A stretch of DNA of 47,366 nucleotides from Chitinophaga pinensis (lineage in GTDB: Bacteria; Bacteroidota; Bacteroidia; UBA4408). Positions within the stretch are counted from its first letter, which is position 1. Every line of letters begins with the position of its first letter. Under the pieces are notes generated by a model. It was not told the origin of the DNA and did no database searches. It saw only the letters and a program-made list of their open reading frames with translations. The position numbers and the translations under genes were made by a program. Location: contig CAMBZU010000019.1 of the NCBI GenBank assembly GCA_945872355.1, positions 1 to 47,366 of the forward strand. The letters run 5' to 3'. This document shows positions 25,125 through 33,255 of this stretch, piece by piece.

Positions 25125-26225
25125 ATGAATAAAGAACGCTTCATATCATTGGTAAAAAATCCTTCACTATTGAAAGTAGAGGATGGCCCTTTTTTAGAAG
25201 AATTGCTTAAAGAGTTTCCTTATTTTCAATCAGCGCATTTATTGGCTGCCCGCCTTTATAAAGTTAATGATAGCATTCATTTGCAGAAACAAATTAAAAT
25301 AGCTGCAGCAAATATTACTGATAGAAGAGTATTATATAATTTAATTGAGAATTTTGATGTAACGCATCAAGCGGCAAATAGCGATAACAATGCTGTTGCT
25401 GCCAGTGAAAAAAATGAATTAAATAATACAAATCAAGTTGATGAAGTTGAAGCGGACAAAGTTGTTATTTCTGTTGTTGAACCAGCGCATGAAATACCAG
25501 ATATTCCTGAATTGGCGGCAACGGAAACTAATTTAAAAGAAGCATCGACAGAAATTACATCAGCGGAAATTGCTTCTTCCATTGATGAGGGAACAGAAGT
25601 TAAAGTGCCTTTTAATGATCATGCCATACTTTCTGAAGGTCCAGTTTCTACTATTGAAGCAGAAATTCCTTTGGAGCGCGAAATAAAATTAGCTTTAGCA
25701 GCAACGATTTATGCTAAAGAATTCGAACAAAATGTCATCGAAACAGAAGGGCAATCGACTGAAATAGAAGAATTATTGCCAAAAAAGGAGCAAAGCTCAT
25801 CAGGAAAAGTGGAGCATCACAATGTTGATCAAACTGCTGAGGGAGCCACAGCATTTGTGGCCTGGCTCAAAAATTTAAAAGATACAGCGCATACAGGTGC
25901 TATAATTGAAGCAAAGACTACAGAAACTCAATCACAAAAAGAGGCTGAAAAATTGGTGGAAGCTTTTATGGAAAAGCCTATTATGAGAGCAAAGCCAGTC
26001 AAACAGGAATTTTTTAGTCCGGTAAATATGGCCAAACTAAGTGTTACTGATAACGACTTTTTTGTGACCGAAACTTTAGCTAAAATTTACATCAAACAAG
26101 GTAATTTAACAAAAGCAATTAAGGTATATCAAAATTTAAGTTTGAAAAATCCCGAAAAAAATACTTTCTTTGCAACCCAAATAAAAATTTTAAAAGAACA
26201 ATTACATAATAAATCAGGGAAATGA
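25125..26225 (+). CDS. TPR-like protein of the lptE-secG operon
   Basis: 366 residues, no signal peptide. The N-terminal ~75 residues are a folded domain (EEFPYFQSAHLLAARLYK and ITDRRVLYNLIE) seen next to secG in several Bacteroidota. The middle (about 90-285) is low complexity and acidic (many E, A, T, S), probably disordered. The C-terminus has one TPR-like helix pair, ETLAKIYIKQGNLTKAIKVYQNL. It could be a scaffold in envelope or secretion work, but function is unknown. It starts one base after the lptE stop, and its stop overlaps the secG start (ATGA). Confidence 0.7.
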   Translation: MNKERFISLVKNPSLLKVEDGPFLEELLKEFPYFQSAHLLAARLYKVNDSIHLQKQIKIAAANITDRRVLYNLIENFDVTHQAANSDNNAVAASEKNELNNTNQVDEVEADKVVISVVEPAHEIPDIPELAATETNLKEASTEITSAEIASSIDEGTEVKVPFNDHAILSEGPVSTIEAEIPLEREIKLALAATIYAKEFEQNVIETEGQSTEIEELLPKKEQSSSGKVEHHNVDQTAEGATAFVAWLKNLKDTAHTGAIIEAKTTETQSQKEAEKLVEAFMEKPIMRAKPVKQEFFSPVNMAKLSVTDNDFFVTETLAKIYIKQGNLTKAIKVYQNLSLKNPEKNTFFATQIKILKEQLHNKSGK

Positions 26226-26593
26226 GCGGATTATTGACATTCTTAATCATATTAGTAGCTATCTTATTAATATTAGTAGTTTTAGTGCAAAACAGCAAAG
26301 GTGGGGGTTTAGCCTCTAACTTTTCAGCATCAAATCAAGTGATGGGCGTACAAAAAACATCGGAGTTAATTGAAAAAGTGACCTGGGCTTTAGTAGCTGC
26401 ATTATTTATTTTGAGTATTTCACTTTCTTTTGTGCTCAAATCTGGCAGTGGAACTACCACTGTAAAAGATACTGAGTTGCGTGAAAGAATTAACAATATG
26501 CCAGCACCTGCAGCTCCTAAAGCTGCGCCAGCTGCAAATACACAAGGCGCGCAACAACCGGTAACAACGCCAGCTCCAGCGCCAACAAAATAA
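26222..26593 (+). CDS. secG: Preprotein translocase subunit SecG
   Basis: 123 residues. Two membrane spans: LLTFLIILVAILLILVVLVQ and WALVAALFILSISLSFVL, with the conserved QNSKGGGLASNF and VMGVQKTSELIEKVTW between them. The C-terminal tail is alanine/proline-rich (PAPAAPKAAPAANTQG), an extension common in this phylum. SecG is an accessory part of the SecYEG channel. The start ATG overlaps the upstream stop by 4 bases (ATGA). The operon ends at the terminator 26612-26646. Confidence 0.95.
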   Translation: MSGLLTFLIILVAILLILVVLVQNSKGGGLASNFSASNQVMGVQKTSELIEKVTWALVAALFILSISLSFVLKSGSGTTTVKDTELRERINNMPAPAAPKAAPAANTQGAQQPVTTPAPAPTK

Positions 26594-26611
26594 TAAATTA
26601 GCACAACAAAA

Positions 26612-26646
26612 ACAAAAAACGCCCGAAAATTTCGGGCGTTTTTTGT
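26612..26646. terminator. Strong rho-independent terminator after secG
   Basis: Near-perfect palindrome: ACAAAAAACGCCCGAAA then TTTCGGGCGTTTTTTGT, a GC-rich core (CGCCCGA/TCGGGCG) with T-run. It ends the miaB-secG transcript and, being symmetric, could also stop reading from the other side. Confidence 0.9.
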
Positions 26647-26726
26647 TTTATTACATTTGTTCAATTATTTTATTAATAGTTTGAATGGGATGTTTTAAAT
26701 ACAATCATTTAAAAATAGTTAATCGT

Positions 26727-27704
26727 ATGAAAAAGAGAATGAATATTTGCATGTTGGCAGCAATGCTGATGTTGTTTAATAATTGCACAACACCCAATAC
26801 AAAGCAAAATGAAAATGGAAAACCTGTAATTGCTTTTTTAGATGCTTTTGTTGATGAAACAATTGCGCAAGCTAAAACAGGATTTTATAAAGCTTTAGCT
26901 GATAATGGTTTCAACGAAAGTGATACAAGCATAACTATTCTCTATAGAAATGCACAGGGCGATATTCCTACCTTAACGCAGGCTTGCGATTATTTTATTA
27001 GCCAAAAGGTTGATTTAATTGCTACCAATGCAACATTAAGCACCATTACCGCTGTTCAAAAAACAAGTACTATTCCAGTGTGCATGATGGTTTCACCAAG
27101 CCCAGAAAATGCACATTTGACCGACGCGCAAGGAAAGGCGCCAAAAAACTTATTTGGGGTTTATGAAACCCTTGCCTACATTGATACTTCAGTAACTTTG
27201 ATCAACTACTTTTTTCCGAATGCTAAACATCTTGGGGTGATCTATAATCAAGCCGAACCTCAATCTGTAAGCGCTTTGGAGCATATTCAATTAGCTTGTA
27301 AACTGCTCAATTTAAAAGTAAGTGTAGTTTCAGTGAGCAATTCTTCTGAAACACAACTGGCTATTCAAAGCCTTATTGGCAAAGGAATAGATTGTTTTTT
27401 TGCCATGCCGGATAACAGTATTTTTGCTTCATTTGAAGTGATTGCTGCAGCATGTAAAGTCAAAAAAATTCCTGTATTTACAAGTGAAGCAGGTTTGGTA
27501 AAAAGAGGCGCCTTATGCGCTTACGGTGCCGATATGTTTGCTTGGGGGTATCAAGCAGGTGAGCAAGCCGCAAAGTACCTTAAAAGCGATAAAAAGAATC
27601 AACCAATGCCTGCTTTGGTAAATAAACGAATAAGGGTTATTAATAAAAAGGTGGCGCTTGAATTCAATAAACTAACTTTCGATAAAAATTTTATTGCGCT
27701 TTAA
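26727..27704 (+). CDS. ABC transporter substrate-binding lipoprotein (TrpX-like)
   Basis: 325 residues from the ATG at 26727; the frame opens earlier at 26685, but the signal sequence begins here (MKKRMNICML). The lipobox cysteine is residue 20 (MLFNNC). Sequence features of the ABC_sub_bind (PF04392-type) family: VIAFLDAFVDETIAQAKTGF, SQKVDLIATNATLSTITAVQ, HLGVIYNQAEPQSVSALEHI, FFAMPDNSIFASFEVIAAAC and a GALCAYGADMFAWGYQAGEQ segment. In other bacteria this family and its permease/ATPase partners take up tryptophan, tyrosine or related aromatic compounds; the ligand here is unknown. First gene of a three-gene importer. Confidence 0.85.
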   Translation: MKKRMNICMLAAMLMLFNNCTTPNTKQNENGKPVIAFLDAFVDETIAQAKTGFYKALADNGFNESDTSITILYRNAQGDIPTLTQACDYFISQKVDLIATNATLSTITAVQKTSTIPVCMMVSPSPENAHLTDAQGKAPKNLFGVYETLAYIDTSVTLINYFFPNAKHLGVIYNQAEPQSVSALEHIQLACKLLNLKVSVVSVSNSSETQLAIQSLIGKGIDCFFAMPDNSIFASFEVIAAACKVKKIPVFTSEAGLVKRGALCAYGADMFAWGYQAGEQAAKYLKSDKKNQPMPALVNKRIRVINKKVALEFNKLTFDKNFIAL

Positions 27705-27753
27705 ATAACAAACAAATTGCCCATGATAGTTTCTAAATACTCTAAATTATAGC

Positions 27754-28617
27754 ATGGACTTTTACGCGGTAGCTTTATTGTTGGGTTTGGCTTTTGTGCC
27801 CTTGGCTTTAGGTATTTATTTATCGGCTAAAGTGTTTAATATTCCTGATATTACTACCGATGGTAGTTTTACTTTAGGTGCTGCAGGTTTTGCTGTGTTT
27901 ATTTTAAAGCCAATAAATCCTATTTTTGCTACGCTGCTTGTATTGCCTTTAGGTGCTTTAGCAGGTGCTATTACTGGAATTATTCATACCAAACTAAAAG
28001 TGAATGCATTGCTTTCAGGTATTTTAGTGATGACAGCTTTGTATTCGGTTAATCTTTTGATGATGGAGAGAAGTAACATTCCCTTAATAGGCACGGGTAG
28101 TATTTTTGAACAAGTAAATAATTCCAATTATTTAAGCATAAACATGCTTAAAGCAATAACAATTGTTGTTATTATTACTGCATTACTCATTTGGTTATTA
28201 CATACCGATTTTGGGCTTACCATGCGTGCTGCAGGAAACAATGAAAACATGATTGAAGCGCAAGGTGTAAATCCAAATAAAATTAAAATAATTGGTTTGG
28301 CAATAAGCAATGCACTTGTTGCTTTGAGTGGTTGTTTAGTTACTCAACTGCAAGGTTTTGCTGATATTAATATGGGTATAGGTATTGTGATTGCTGGTTT
28401 AGCAAGTGTGATGATGGGCGAAGCAATGAGCAATAGGTTTAAACGTTCGTCTATTTTAATGCCGGTATTGATGGTAGTTTTTGCAGCCATTTTATTTCGA
28501 TTATTTATTGCATTTATACTGGCGCAAGGCATTGAACAAGTTTACGTGAAGTTATTTACTGCTGCCTTGGTATTGCTTTTCTTATCAGTATCAAAACTAA
28601 ACTTTATTAAGAAATAG
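27754..28617 (+). CDS. ABC transporter permease (TrpY-like)
   Basis: 287-residue inner-membrane protein with about eight hydrophobic spans, of the BPD_transp_2 (branched-chain/sugar/purine-type) permease group. Recognisable: NIPDITTDGSFTLGAAG near the start, KLKVNALLSGILVMTALYS and GFADINMGIGIVIAGLASVM (the EAA-like loop region). One permease gene is present, so the channel is probably a homodimer. It lies 49 bases after the substrate-binding gene and 5 bases before the ATPase gene. Confidence 0.88.
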   Translation: MDFYAVALLLGLAFVPLALGIYLSAKVFNIPDITTDGSFTLGAAGFAVFILKPINPIFATLLVLPLGALAGAITGIIHTKLKVNALLSGILVMTALYSVNLLMMERSNIPLIGTGSIFEQVNNSNYLSINMLKAITIVVIITALLIWLLHTDFGLTMRAAGNNENMIEAQGVNPNKIKIIGLAISNALVALSGCLVTQLQGFADINMGIGIVIAGLASVMMGEAMSNRFKRSSILMPVLMVVFAAILFRLFIAFILAQGIEQVYVKLFTAALVLLFLSVSKLNFIKK

Positions 28618-28622
28618 CAGTC

Positions 28623-29372
28623 ATGGTAAAGTTCACAAACATTTCTAAATCTTTTACAGATGATGCCGGGCAAATAAATGCACTCATCAACAATTTAAAT
28701 GTGGAGTTTAAGCAGGGCGAATTTACTATGATAATTGGAGCCAACGGCTCAGGAAAATCTACTATACTTAACTTAATAGCTGGATTGGTTTTTCCTGATA
28801 AAGGCATTATTAGCATAGCACAAAAAGAAGTTCAAACAATAAAGTCTTTTGAGCGTAGTGCCTTAATTGCAAGAATATTTCAAAACCCATTGCAAGGCTC
28901 AGTGGCCGATTTAACCGTGTTAGAAAATATGCGTTTAGCTTTTTTGCGTAATAGTACAAAAGGATTAAAATTAGGTATTGATGCTGCATTTAAATCAAAA
29001 ATAAAAGATGCAATTGCACAACTTAATTTAGGATTAGAAAATAAAACTTCGCAAAAAATGGGAACGCTTTCTGGTGGGCAAAGGCAAGCTTTAACCCTGG
29101 TAATGGCTACTTTGTGTGATGCCAAAGTTTTGTTGATGGATGAACCAACGGCTGCATTGGATCCTAAATCTGCACATAGTTTAATGGAGAATGCAGCAAA
29201 TATCATAAAGGAAAAACAGCTTACTACATTGATGGTTACCCATAACATGCGCGAAGCTGTAAATTATGGCAATAGATTATTGATGATGAAAGAAGGAAGA
29301 GTTGAAATAGATGTAAAAGGGGAGGAGAAAATGAAACTAAGTGCGAATCACCTTTTTGACTGGTTGAATTAA
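28623..29372 (+). CDS. ABC transporter ATP-binding protein (TrpZ-like)
   Basis: 249 residues with all nucleotide-binding motifs: Walker A GANGSGKS (39-46), Q-loop RIFQNPLQG, signature LSGGQRQAL, Walker B VLLMDEPTAALD, and the switch histidine in MVTHNMREA. It energises the importer formed with the two genes before it. The close spacing (5 bases) indicates the same transcript. A weak hairpin (AATTAAG/CTTAATT, 29367-29388) follows the stop. Confidence 0.93.
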   Translation: MVKFTNISKSFTDDAGQINALINNLNVEFKQGEFTMIIGANGSGKSTILNLIAGLVFPDKGIISIAQKEVQTIKSFERSALIARIFQNPLQGSVADLTVLENMRLAFLRNSTKGLKLGIDAAFKSKIKDAIAQLNLGLENKTSQKMGTLSGGQRQALTLVMATLCDAKVLLMDEPTAALDPKSAHSLMENAANIIKEKQLTTLMVTHNMREAVNYGNRLLMMKEGRVEIDVKGEEKMKLSANHLFDWLN

Positions 29373-29401
29373 GAGTTTCAACTTAATTTGTGGTAAAGTT
29401 T

Positions 29402-30952
29402 TTAGTGCTTTATAAATTTTTTCATCTCACTTTTATCCTTTGTTTCAGCCTTTACAAAATAAAAACCATTGGCTAAATCTTTCGTGAAAAATTGATTGTA
29501 ACCGGGATAAATATTTTTTTCAAAAACCAGTGTGCCAGAACTACTGTAAACACTTATTTTTCCTGCCTCTTTAGCTAACCATTGAATACTTAAATTTTCT
29601 GAAGGATTACCATTAATTTGAAAAACTGGATCAGCGTTTTTATTCAAATTTTCAATGGCTAAATAATTGCCATAATTAATGCCGTTTTTTTGATAACCGA
29701 TAAGCTTATTAATATAGGAAAAAGGAGCCGAACCTCCACCACCCCAATATTCTTCATGATAAATGCGCCCTAAAGCTTTACTATACTTACTTATTCTGGG
29801 TAATGTGGTTATTGTTTCGGAATAGCAGTTGTTTCCGGGGCAATAAATTTGTGTATTTTTTACATAAACTGGTTCAGTAAGACTTAAACCATTATCATTA
29901 AAGTCTTGTATGAGATTGTGTAAAATACAAGAACTTGAATCATAAGCTGTTTTCTCGGGAATACCCATCGATACATTTAAAGGAAAGTTATAGGTAATTG
30001 TAGATTGAATAATAGAGTCTAAATAGGTTGGATTTGGGAAATTGCTATAGTAATCATAATAAGTTGAATTGTACGTGCAAGTTAGGATTTGATTTGCAGT
30101 ATCGATAGTTTTACTAAGGACTTCTAATAGTGAATAATCTGTTGCCTCTGTTGGTGGCCAGTTGTTTGTTCTATAATATTGGTAATAAAATTTTTCGCCC
30201 ACATTAAAATCATAAATGTCGGTTGTAGTAGCAATGTTTAAATTAAATTGACGTGTTACCATGTTGGTATCGTCAGGGAAGTCATTAAAGATGGGGCATT
30301 TAATGAATCCATTGTTTTGTGAAAGAAGAATTTCTTTTTGTGTCCAACTGTTTGAGCCCGCATTACCATTTGCATCATACAAATTGAGTTGAATGGTTTT
30401 TACGCTATCGCTGATCCCATTTAAGTTTGAAATGACCACAGCTGTAATTGTAGCTTTAAGATAATCTCCATTGGGATAGGTATAAAATACCCATTGATGA
30501 CCAATGTTTTCTTGGGTGTGGAGAAGGATGGTATCAACTTCATTATTTATAAATTGATAATGCATTTGTGTATCATGAAAGAAATAATTACCCATCCACG
30601 AATTGCCTGTAAGGTCAATGCAAATTCCACCATTTGGCATATTAGAAGTATCACGCGCAGTTTTAAAAGGATAGTAAAAAGTGAGTCCGTTTGTATTTAA
30701 TACAGAATCAAATGAAGCCGCTTTATAATATGATTTTTGATATTGATCATTCCATCCTGTAAAATCCAAATTTTGAGCTTTGTAGAGTAGAGTAGAATCA
30801 TTAAAGAAAGGCTGATAAGGCGTTTGAGCGATTGCCTTGTTGAAAACACAATTCAGCACAATCATGAAAATAAAAACTGATATACTATGGAATGCCTTTA
30901 TAAAAACTTGGCTTATGCAATTAACTTGAAATGAAAGAGTACATATTTTCAT
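29402..30952 (-). CDS. T9SS-exported protein with type A C-terminal sorting domain
   Basis: 516 residues. The signal peptide is long (hydrophobic core FIFMIVLNCVF, cleavage near KAIAQ, residue ~42). The body is rich in aromatic residues and aspartate/asparagine with repeated YYDYYSN-type segments; no enzymatic motif recognised. The last ~75 residues are a Por-secretion-type C-terminal domain: PSENLSIQWLAKEAGKISVYSSSGTLV, then LANGFYFVKAETKDKSEMKKFIKH. This marks the protein for type IX secretion and usually for surface attachment or release. Monocistronic on the minus strand, convergent with the ABC importer. Confidence 0.85.
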   Translation of the reverse strand: MKICTLSFQVNCISQVFIKAFHSISVFIFMIVLNCVFNKAIAQTPYQPFFNDSTLLYKAQNLDFTGWNDQYQKSYYKAASFDSVLNTNGLTFYYPFKTARDTSNMPNGGICIDLTGNSWMGNYFFHDTQMHYQFINNEVDTILLHTQENIGHQWVFYTYPNGDYLKATITAVVISNLNGISDSVKTIQLNLYDANGNAGSNSWTQKEILLSQNNGFIKCPIFNDFPDDTNMVTRQFNLNIATTTDIYDFNVGEKFYYQYYRTNNWPPTEATDYSLLEVLSKTIDTANQILTCTYNSTYYDYYSNFPNPTYLDSIIQSTITYNFPLNVSMGIPEKTAYDSSSCILHNLIQDFNDNGLSLTEPVYVKNTQIYCPGNNCYSETITTLPRISKYSKALGRIYHEEYWGGGGSAPFSYINKLIGYQKNGINYGNYLAIENLNKNADPVFQINGNPSENLSIQWLAKEAGKISVYSSSGTLVFEKNIYPGYNQFFTKDLANGFYFVKAETKDKSEMKKFIKH

Positions 30953-31222
30953 CTTTGCAATTTATTAGATTGTAATTTATATTATTACATCAACAAAGTT
31001 AACATAAAATGCAACACAATTTTATACACATACATCGGATTTGTTCTAGCCAAAATATTAAGTGAATATATAAAATTCATTATCCGATTTCCAGCCAATC
31101 CAATCATAAATTGTAACAGATAGCAGTGCAAATAATCTTAATGCTTCTAAATGTTTAAAATGAGTTTCGATTAATTAATGTTGAAATAGAGAGTAGTAAA
31201 GTTTAAGTATTCAATTACTTGA

Positions 31223-32155
31223 TTATTTTTTGTAAAACAGATTAGTTTCTCTTAATCCCTGCTCATAACTAATGGGCTTATAATTAAAATACTTTTCAAA
31301 TTTTTCTGAACTAAAAAGATAGGGGTATTCATACTGATAAAGCATCTCCACTGATTCAGCAACTTCTTTGTTGAACCATCCCACCGATTTAATCATCCAT
31401 TTGCTCAGGTTCATATACTTATTATTTTGGCCCATTAAATTAGCGGCCATGGCAATCATTTCTTCGCCTGTAAGCGCTGGTTTAGCAGTTGGCATGTGCC
31501 AAGTTTGATTCAGTGTATTTTCATCATGCGCAAGTAAATACAGCCCTTGCGCCATATCAAGCGTGTAGCTGAATGAATGAGCCGCTTTTGCATTTACCAT
31601 CCACTGCGCTTTTTTACCTGCTTGCAAATTTTTTAAAACCAATTGGTGAAAGAAACTTTTTTCTTCGGAATGTGGTCCATAAAAATCGGCCGCACGTGCA
31701 ATGGATGCTCGTATATTATTTTTCTTGATCTGTTGTAAAAGATGCGAGGCAATAGTCGCTCTAATTTCTCCCTTTTTACTGCATGGGTTAAATGGTGTCG
31801 ATTCTGTCATTCTACCATCTACTTTTCCATACATATAAACATTATCGAAAAATATGAATGGTACATTGTTTTCAATACAAGATGTAATGCAATTATCCAT
31901 GATTGTAGGCCATTGTAATTGCCATTGTGCGGTGGTGTATTCAATGCCAACAAGTAAAATAACTACTTTGGAATCTTTGATGGCTACTGATAATTCTTTC
32001 TGATTATTGATAGCTACTTTTTTACAATCAGCACCAGCCATGCTGTATCCGCTTCTTGAGAGCAATCGTAATGGTTCATTTTTATTGATAATTAAAGGAG
32101 CCAAACAATTGGCGATAGTTCCTCCAGCGCCAATAATTGTGATAGGTTTACGCAT
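31223..32155 (-). CDS. SDR-family NAD(P)-dependent epimerase/dehydratase-like protein
   Basis: 310 residues. The nucleotide-binding glycine motif is GAGGTIA (9-15), the catalytic-type Y-x-x-x-K is YMYGK, and the downstream segment ARAADFYGPHSE is usual in the extended SDR group (sugar epimerase or reductase-like). Downstream half includes HMPTAKPALTGEEMIAMAA, also typical. Substrate unknown. It is monocistronic, cytoplasmic, and divergent from the small secreted gene at 32296. Confidence 0.85.
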   Translation of the reverse strand: MRKPITIIGAGGTIANCLAPLIINKNEPLRLLSRSGYSMAGADCKKVAINNQKELSVAIKDSKVVILLVGIEYTTAQWQLQWPTIMDNCITSCIENNVPFIFFDNVYMYGKVDGRMTESTPFNPCSKKGEIRATIASHLLQQIKKNNIRASIARAADFYGPHSEEKSFFHQLVLKNLQAGKKAQWMVNAKAAHSFSYTLDMAQGLYLLAHDENTLNQTWHMPTAKPALTGEEMIAMAANLMGQNNKYMNLSKWMIKSVGWFNKEVAESVEMLYQYEYPYLFSSEKFEKYFNYKPISYEQGLRETNLFYKK

Positions 32156-32239
32156 GTGGTTTTTTTACAAAGTAAAACACAGCGATGGCATAATTAAACA
32201 TTTGCTATACATTTTATTAACTTTTTAAAGTTTAAACAT

Positions 32240-32247
32240 TATATTTG
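32240..32247 (+). promoter_or_regulatory. -7 promoter element for the small secreted protein
   Basis: TATATTTG matches TAnnTTTG 49 bases before the ATG at 32296; no confident -33 element. It supports the later start, since the longer frame would start within this motif. Confidence 0.45.
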
Positions 32248-32295
32248 ACTTTCTATTTGAGTGCCAAACAAAAAACAAATTTAAAAAATACACCT

Positions 32296-32736
32296 ATGAA
32301 GAAATTAATTTACACAGCATTCATTGCGCTGTTCACCACATTTGCCTTTGCACAAGAAAAAGCTGCATGGAAAGAAATGAAAGACTTTCATACGGTGATG
32401 TCTCAAACTTTTCACCCAGCAGAAGGCGGAGATTTTAAACCTTTACGTGAAAGAAGTGGAGAAATGATTAGAACTGCTGAAGCTTGGAAACAATCTTCCA
32501 TTCCGGCTGATTACAAAGCTATAAAAGGCATTGAATCCACTCTAATGATGTTGGTTGATGGCGCTAAAAATATCGATAAACAAGTGAAAGCGAATGCAAC
32601 TGATGCAGACCTAAAAATTGCGATTACTGCTTTGCATGATGTGTTTCATAAAATAGCAGATTTATGCCGCCCCAGTGTTGAAGAACATAAAGAGAATAAT
32701 GATAAAAAAGTAATAAAAACTAGAGTAGAATTTTAA
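32296..32736 (+). CDS. Small secreted helical protein
   Basis: 146 residues counted from the ATG at 32296; a frame extending back to 32245 lacks a signal sequence, while this start gives MKKLIYTAFIALFTTFAFAQ, a clear signal peptide. The mature part is all-helical with scattered histidines and methionines (FHTVMSQTFHPAEGGDF, ALHDVFHKIADLC), reminiscent of four-helix-bundle cytochrome-b562-like proteins but lacking a decisive haem signature (no CxxCH). Function unknown. It is closed by a hairpin terminator overlapping its stop codon. Confidence 0.7.
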   Translation: MKKLIYTAFIALFTTFAFAQEKAAWKEMKDFHTVMSQTFHPAEGGDFKPLRERSGEMIRTAEAWKQSSIPADYKAIKGIESTLMMLVDGAKNIDKQVKANATDADLKIAITALHDVFHKIADLCRPSVEEHKENNDKKVIKTRVEF

Positions 32737-32776
32737 TTGGATTGATTTAACTTGTTTGAATCAATCCAATTTTTAT
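32736..32776 (+). terminator. Hairpin terminator after the small secreted gene
   Basis: Inverted repeat ATTGGATTGATT (32736-32747) / AATCAATCCAAT (32759-32770) followed by TTTTTATTTC. The first stem base is also the last base of the stop codon. Confidence 0.8.
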
Positions 32777-32789
32777 TTCATAAAACTGG

Positions 32790-33251
32790 ATGATGCTTCA
32801 AAAACTAATTTTGTTTTTATTGTTTTGTTTTACAACGCATGTAAATGCGCAGTTGCTTATTCAAAAATTACCCGATGAAAACCTTGTTGCCATTGATGTT
32901 GAGTTCATGCAAAATGGATATCAATTGGCCTATAGCCATATGACTTCTGAAACATATTTGTTCAAGGGCAATGAAGCAGCATGGAAAAAATGTTGGGTTG
33001 ATTTAATGCATGACCTAAGTAATTACATGCAAAAAAAAGGGCTGAAAGTAAATATAAACACCACTTGTTTTAATCGTATTTACTTTAATAAAGATGGCAC
33101 TATAAAAGCTTATCTTTATCAATTAAAAGGATTTACAAAAGCACAAGAAAAACTATTTGACGATCATTTATTTCAATTTCTTGCAGCACAAAAAGTAAGC
33201 ATTAAGGCCAGTGAAAATTATTGGCAATATGGCACTTTAAAGTTTGAGTGA
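32790..33251 (+). CDS. Hypothetical secreted protein
   Basis: 153 residues with a signal peptide (LILFLLFCFTTHVNAQ). The body has a strand-rich pattern (NLVAIDVEFMQNGYQLAYSH; KAYLYQLKGFTKAQEKLFDDHL) and no recognised domain. The second codon ATG gives an alternative start one codon later. It is convergent with the TonB receptor gene, only 4 bases apart. Periplasmic or outer-membrane-associated by its signal; function unknown. Confidence 0.65.
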   Translation: MMLQKLILFLLFCFTTHVNAQLLIQKLPDENLVAIDVEFMQNGYQLAYSHMTSETYLFKGNEAAWKKCWVDLMHDLSNYMQKKGLKVNINTTCFNRIYFNKDGTIKAYLYQLKGFTKAQEKLFDDHLFQFLAAQKVSIKASENYWQYGTLKFE

Positions 33252-33255
33252 TTTA

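Noticed and set aside
26335-26664. 109-residue minus-strand frame opposite secG
   Set aside because: Shadow of secG, whose conserved sequence explains the region, and it crosses the terminator.
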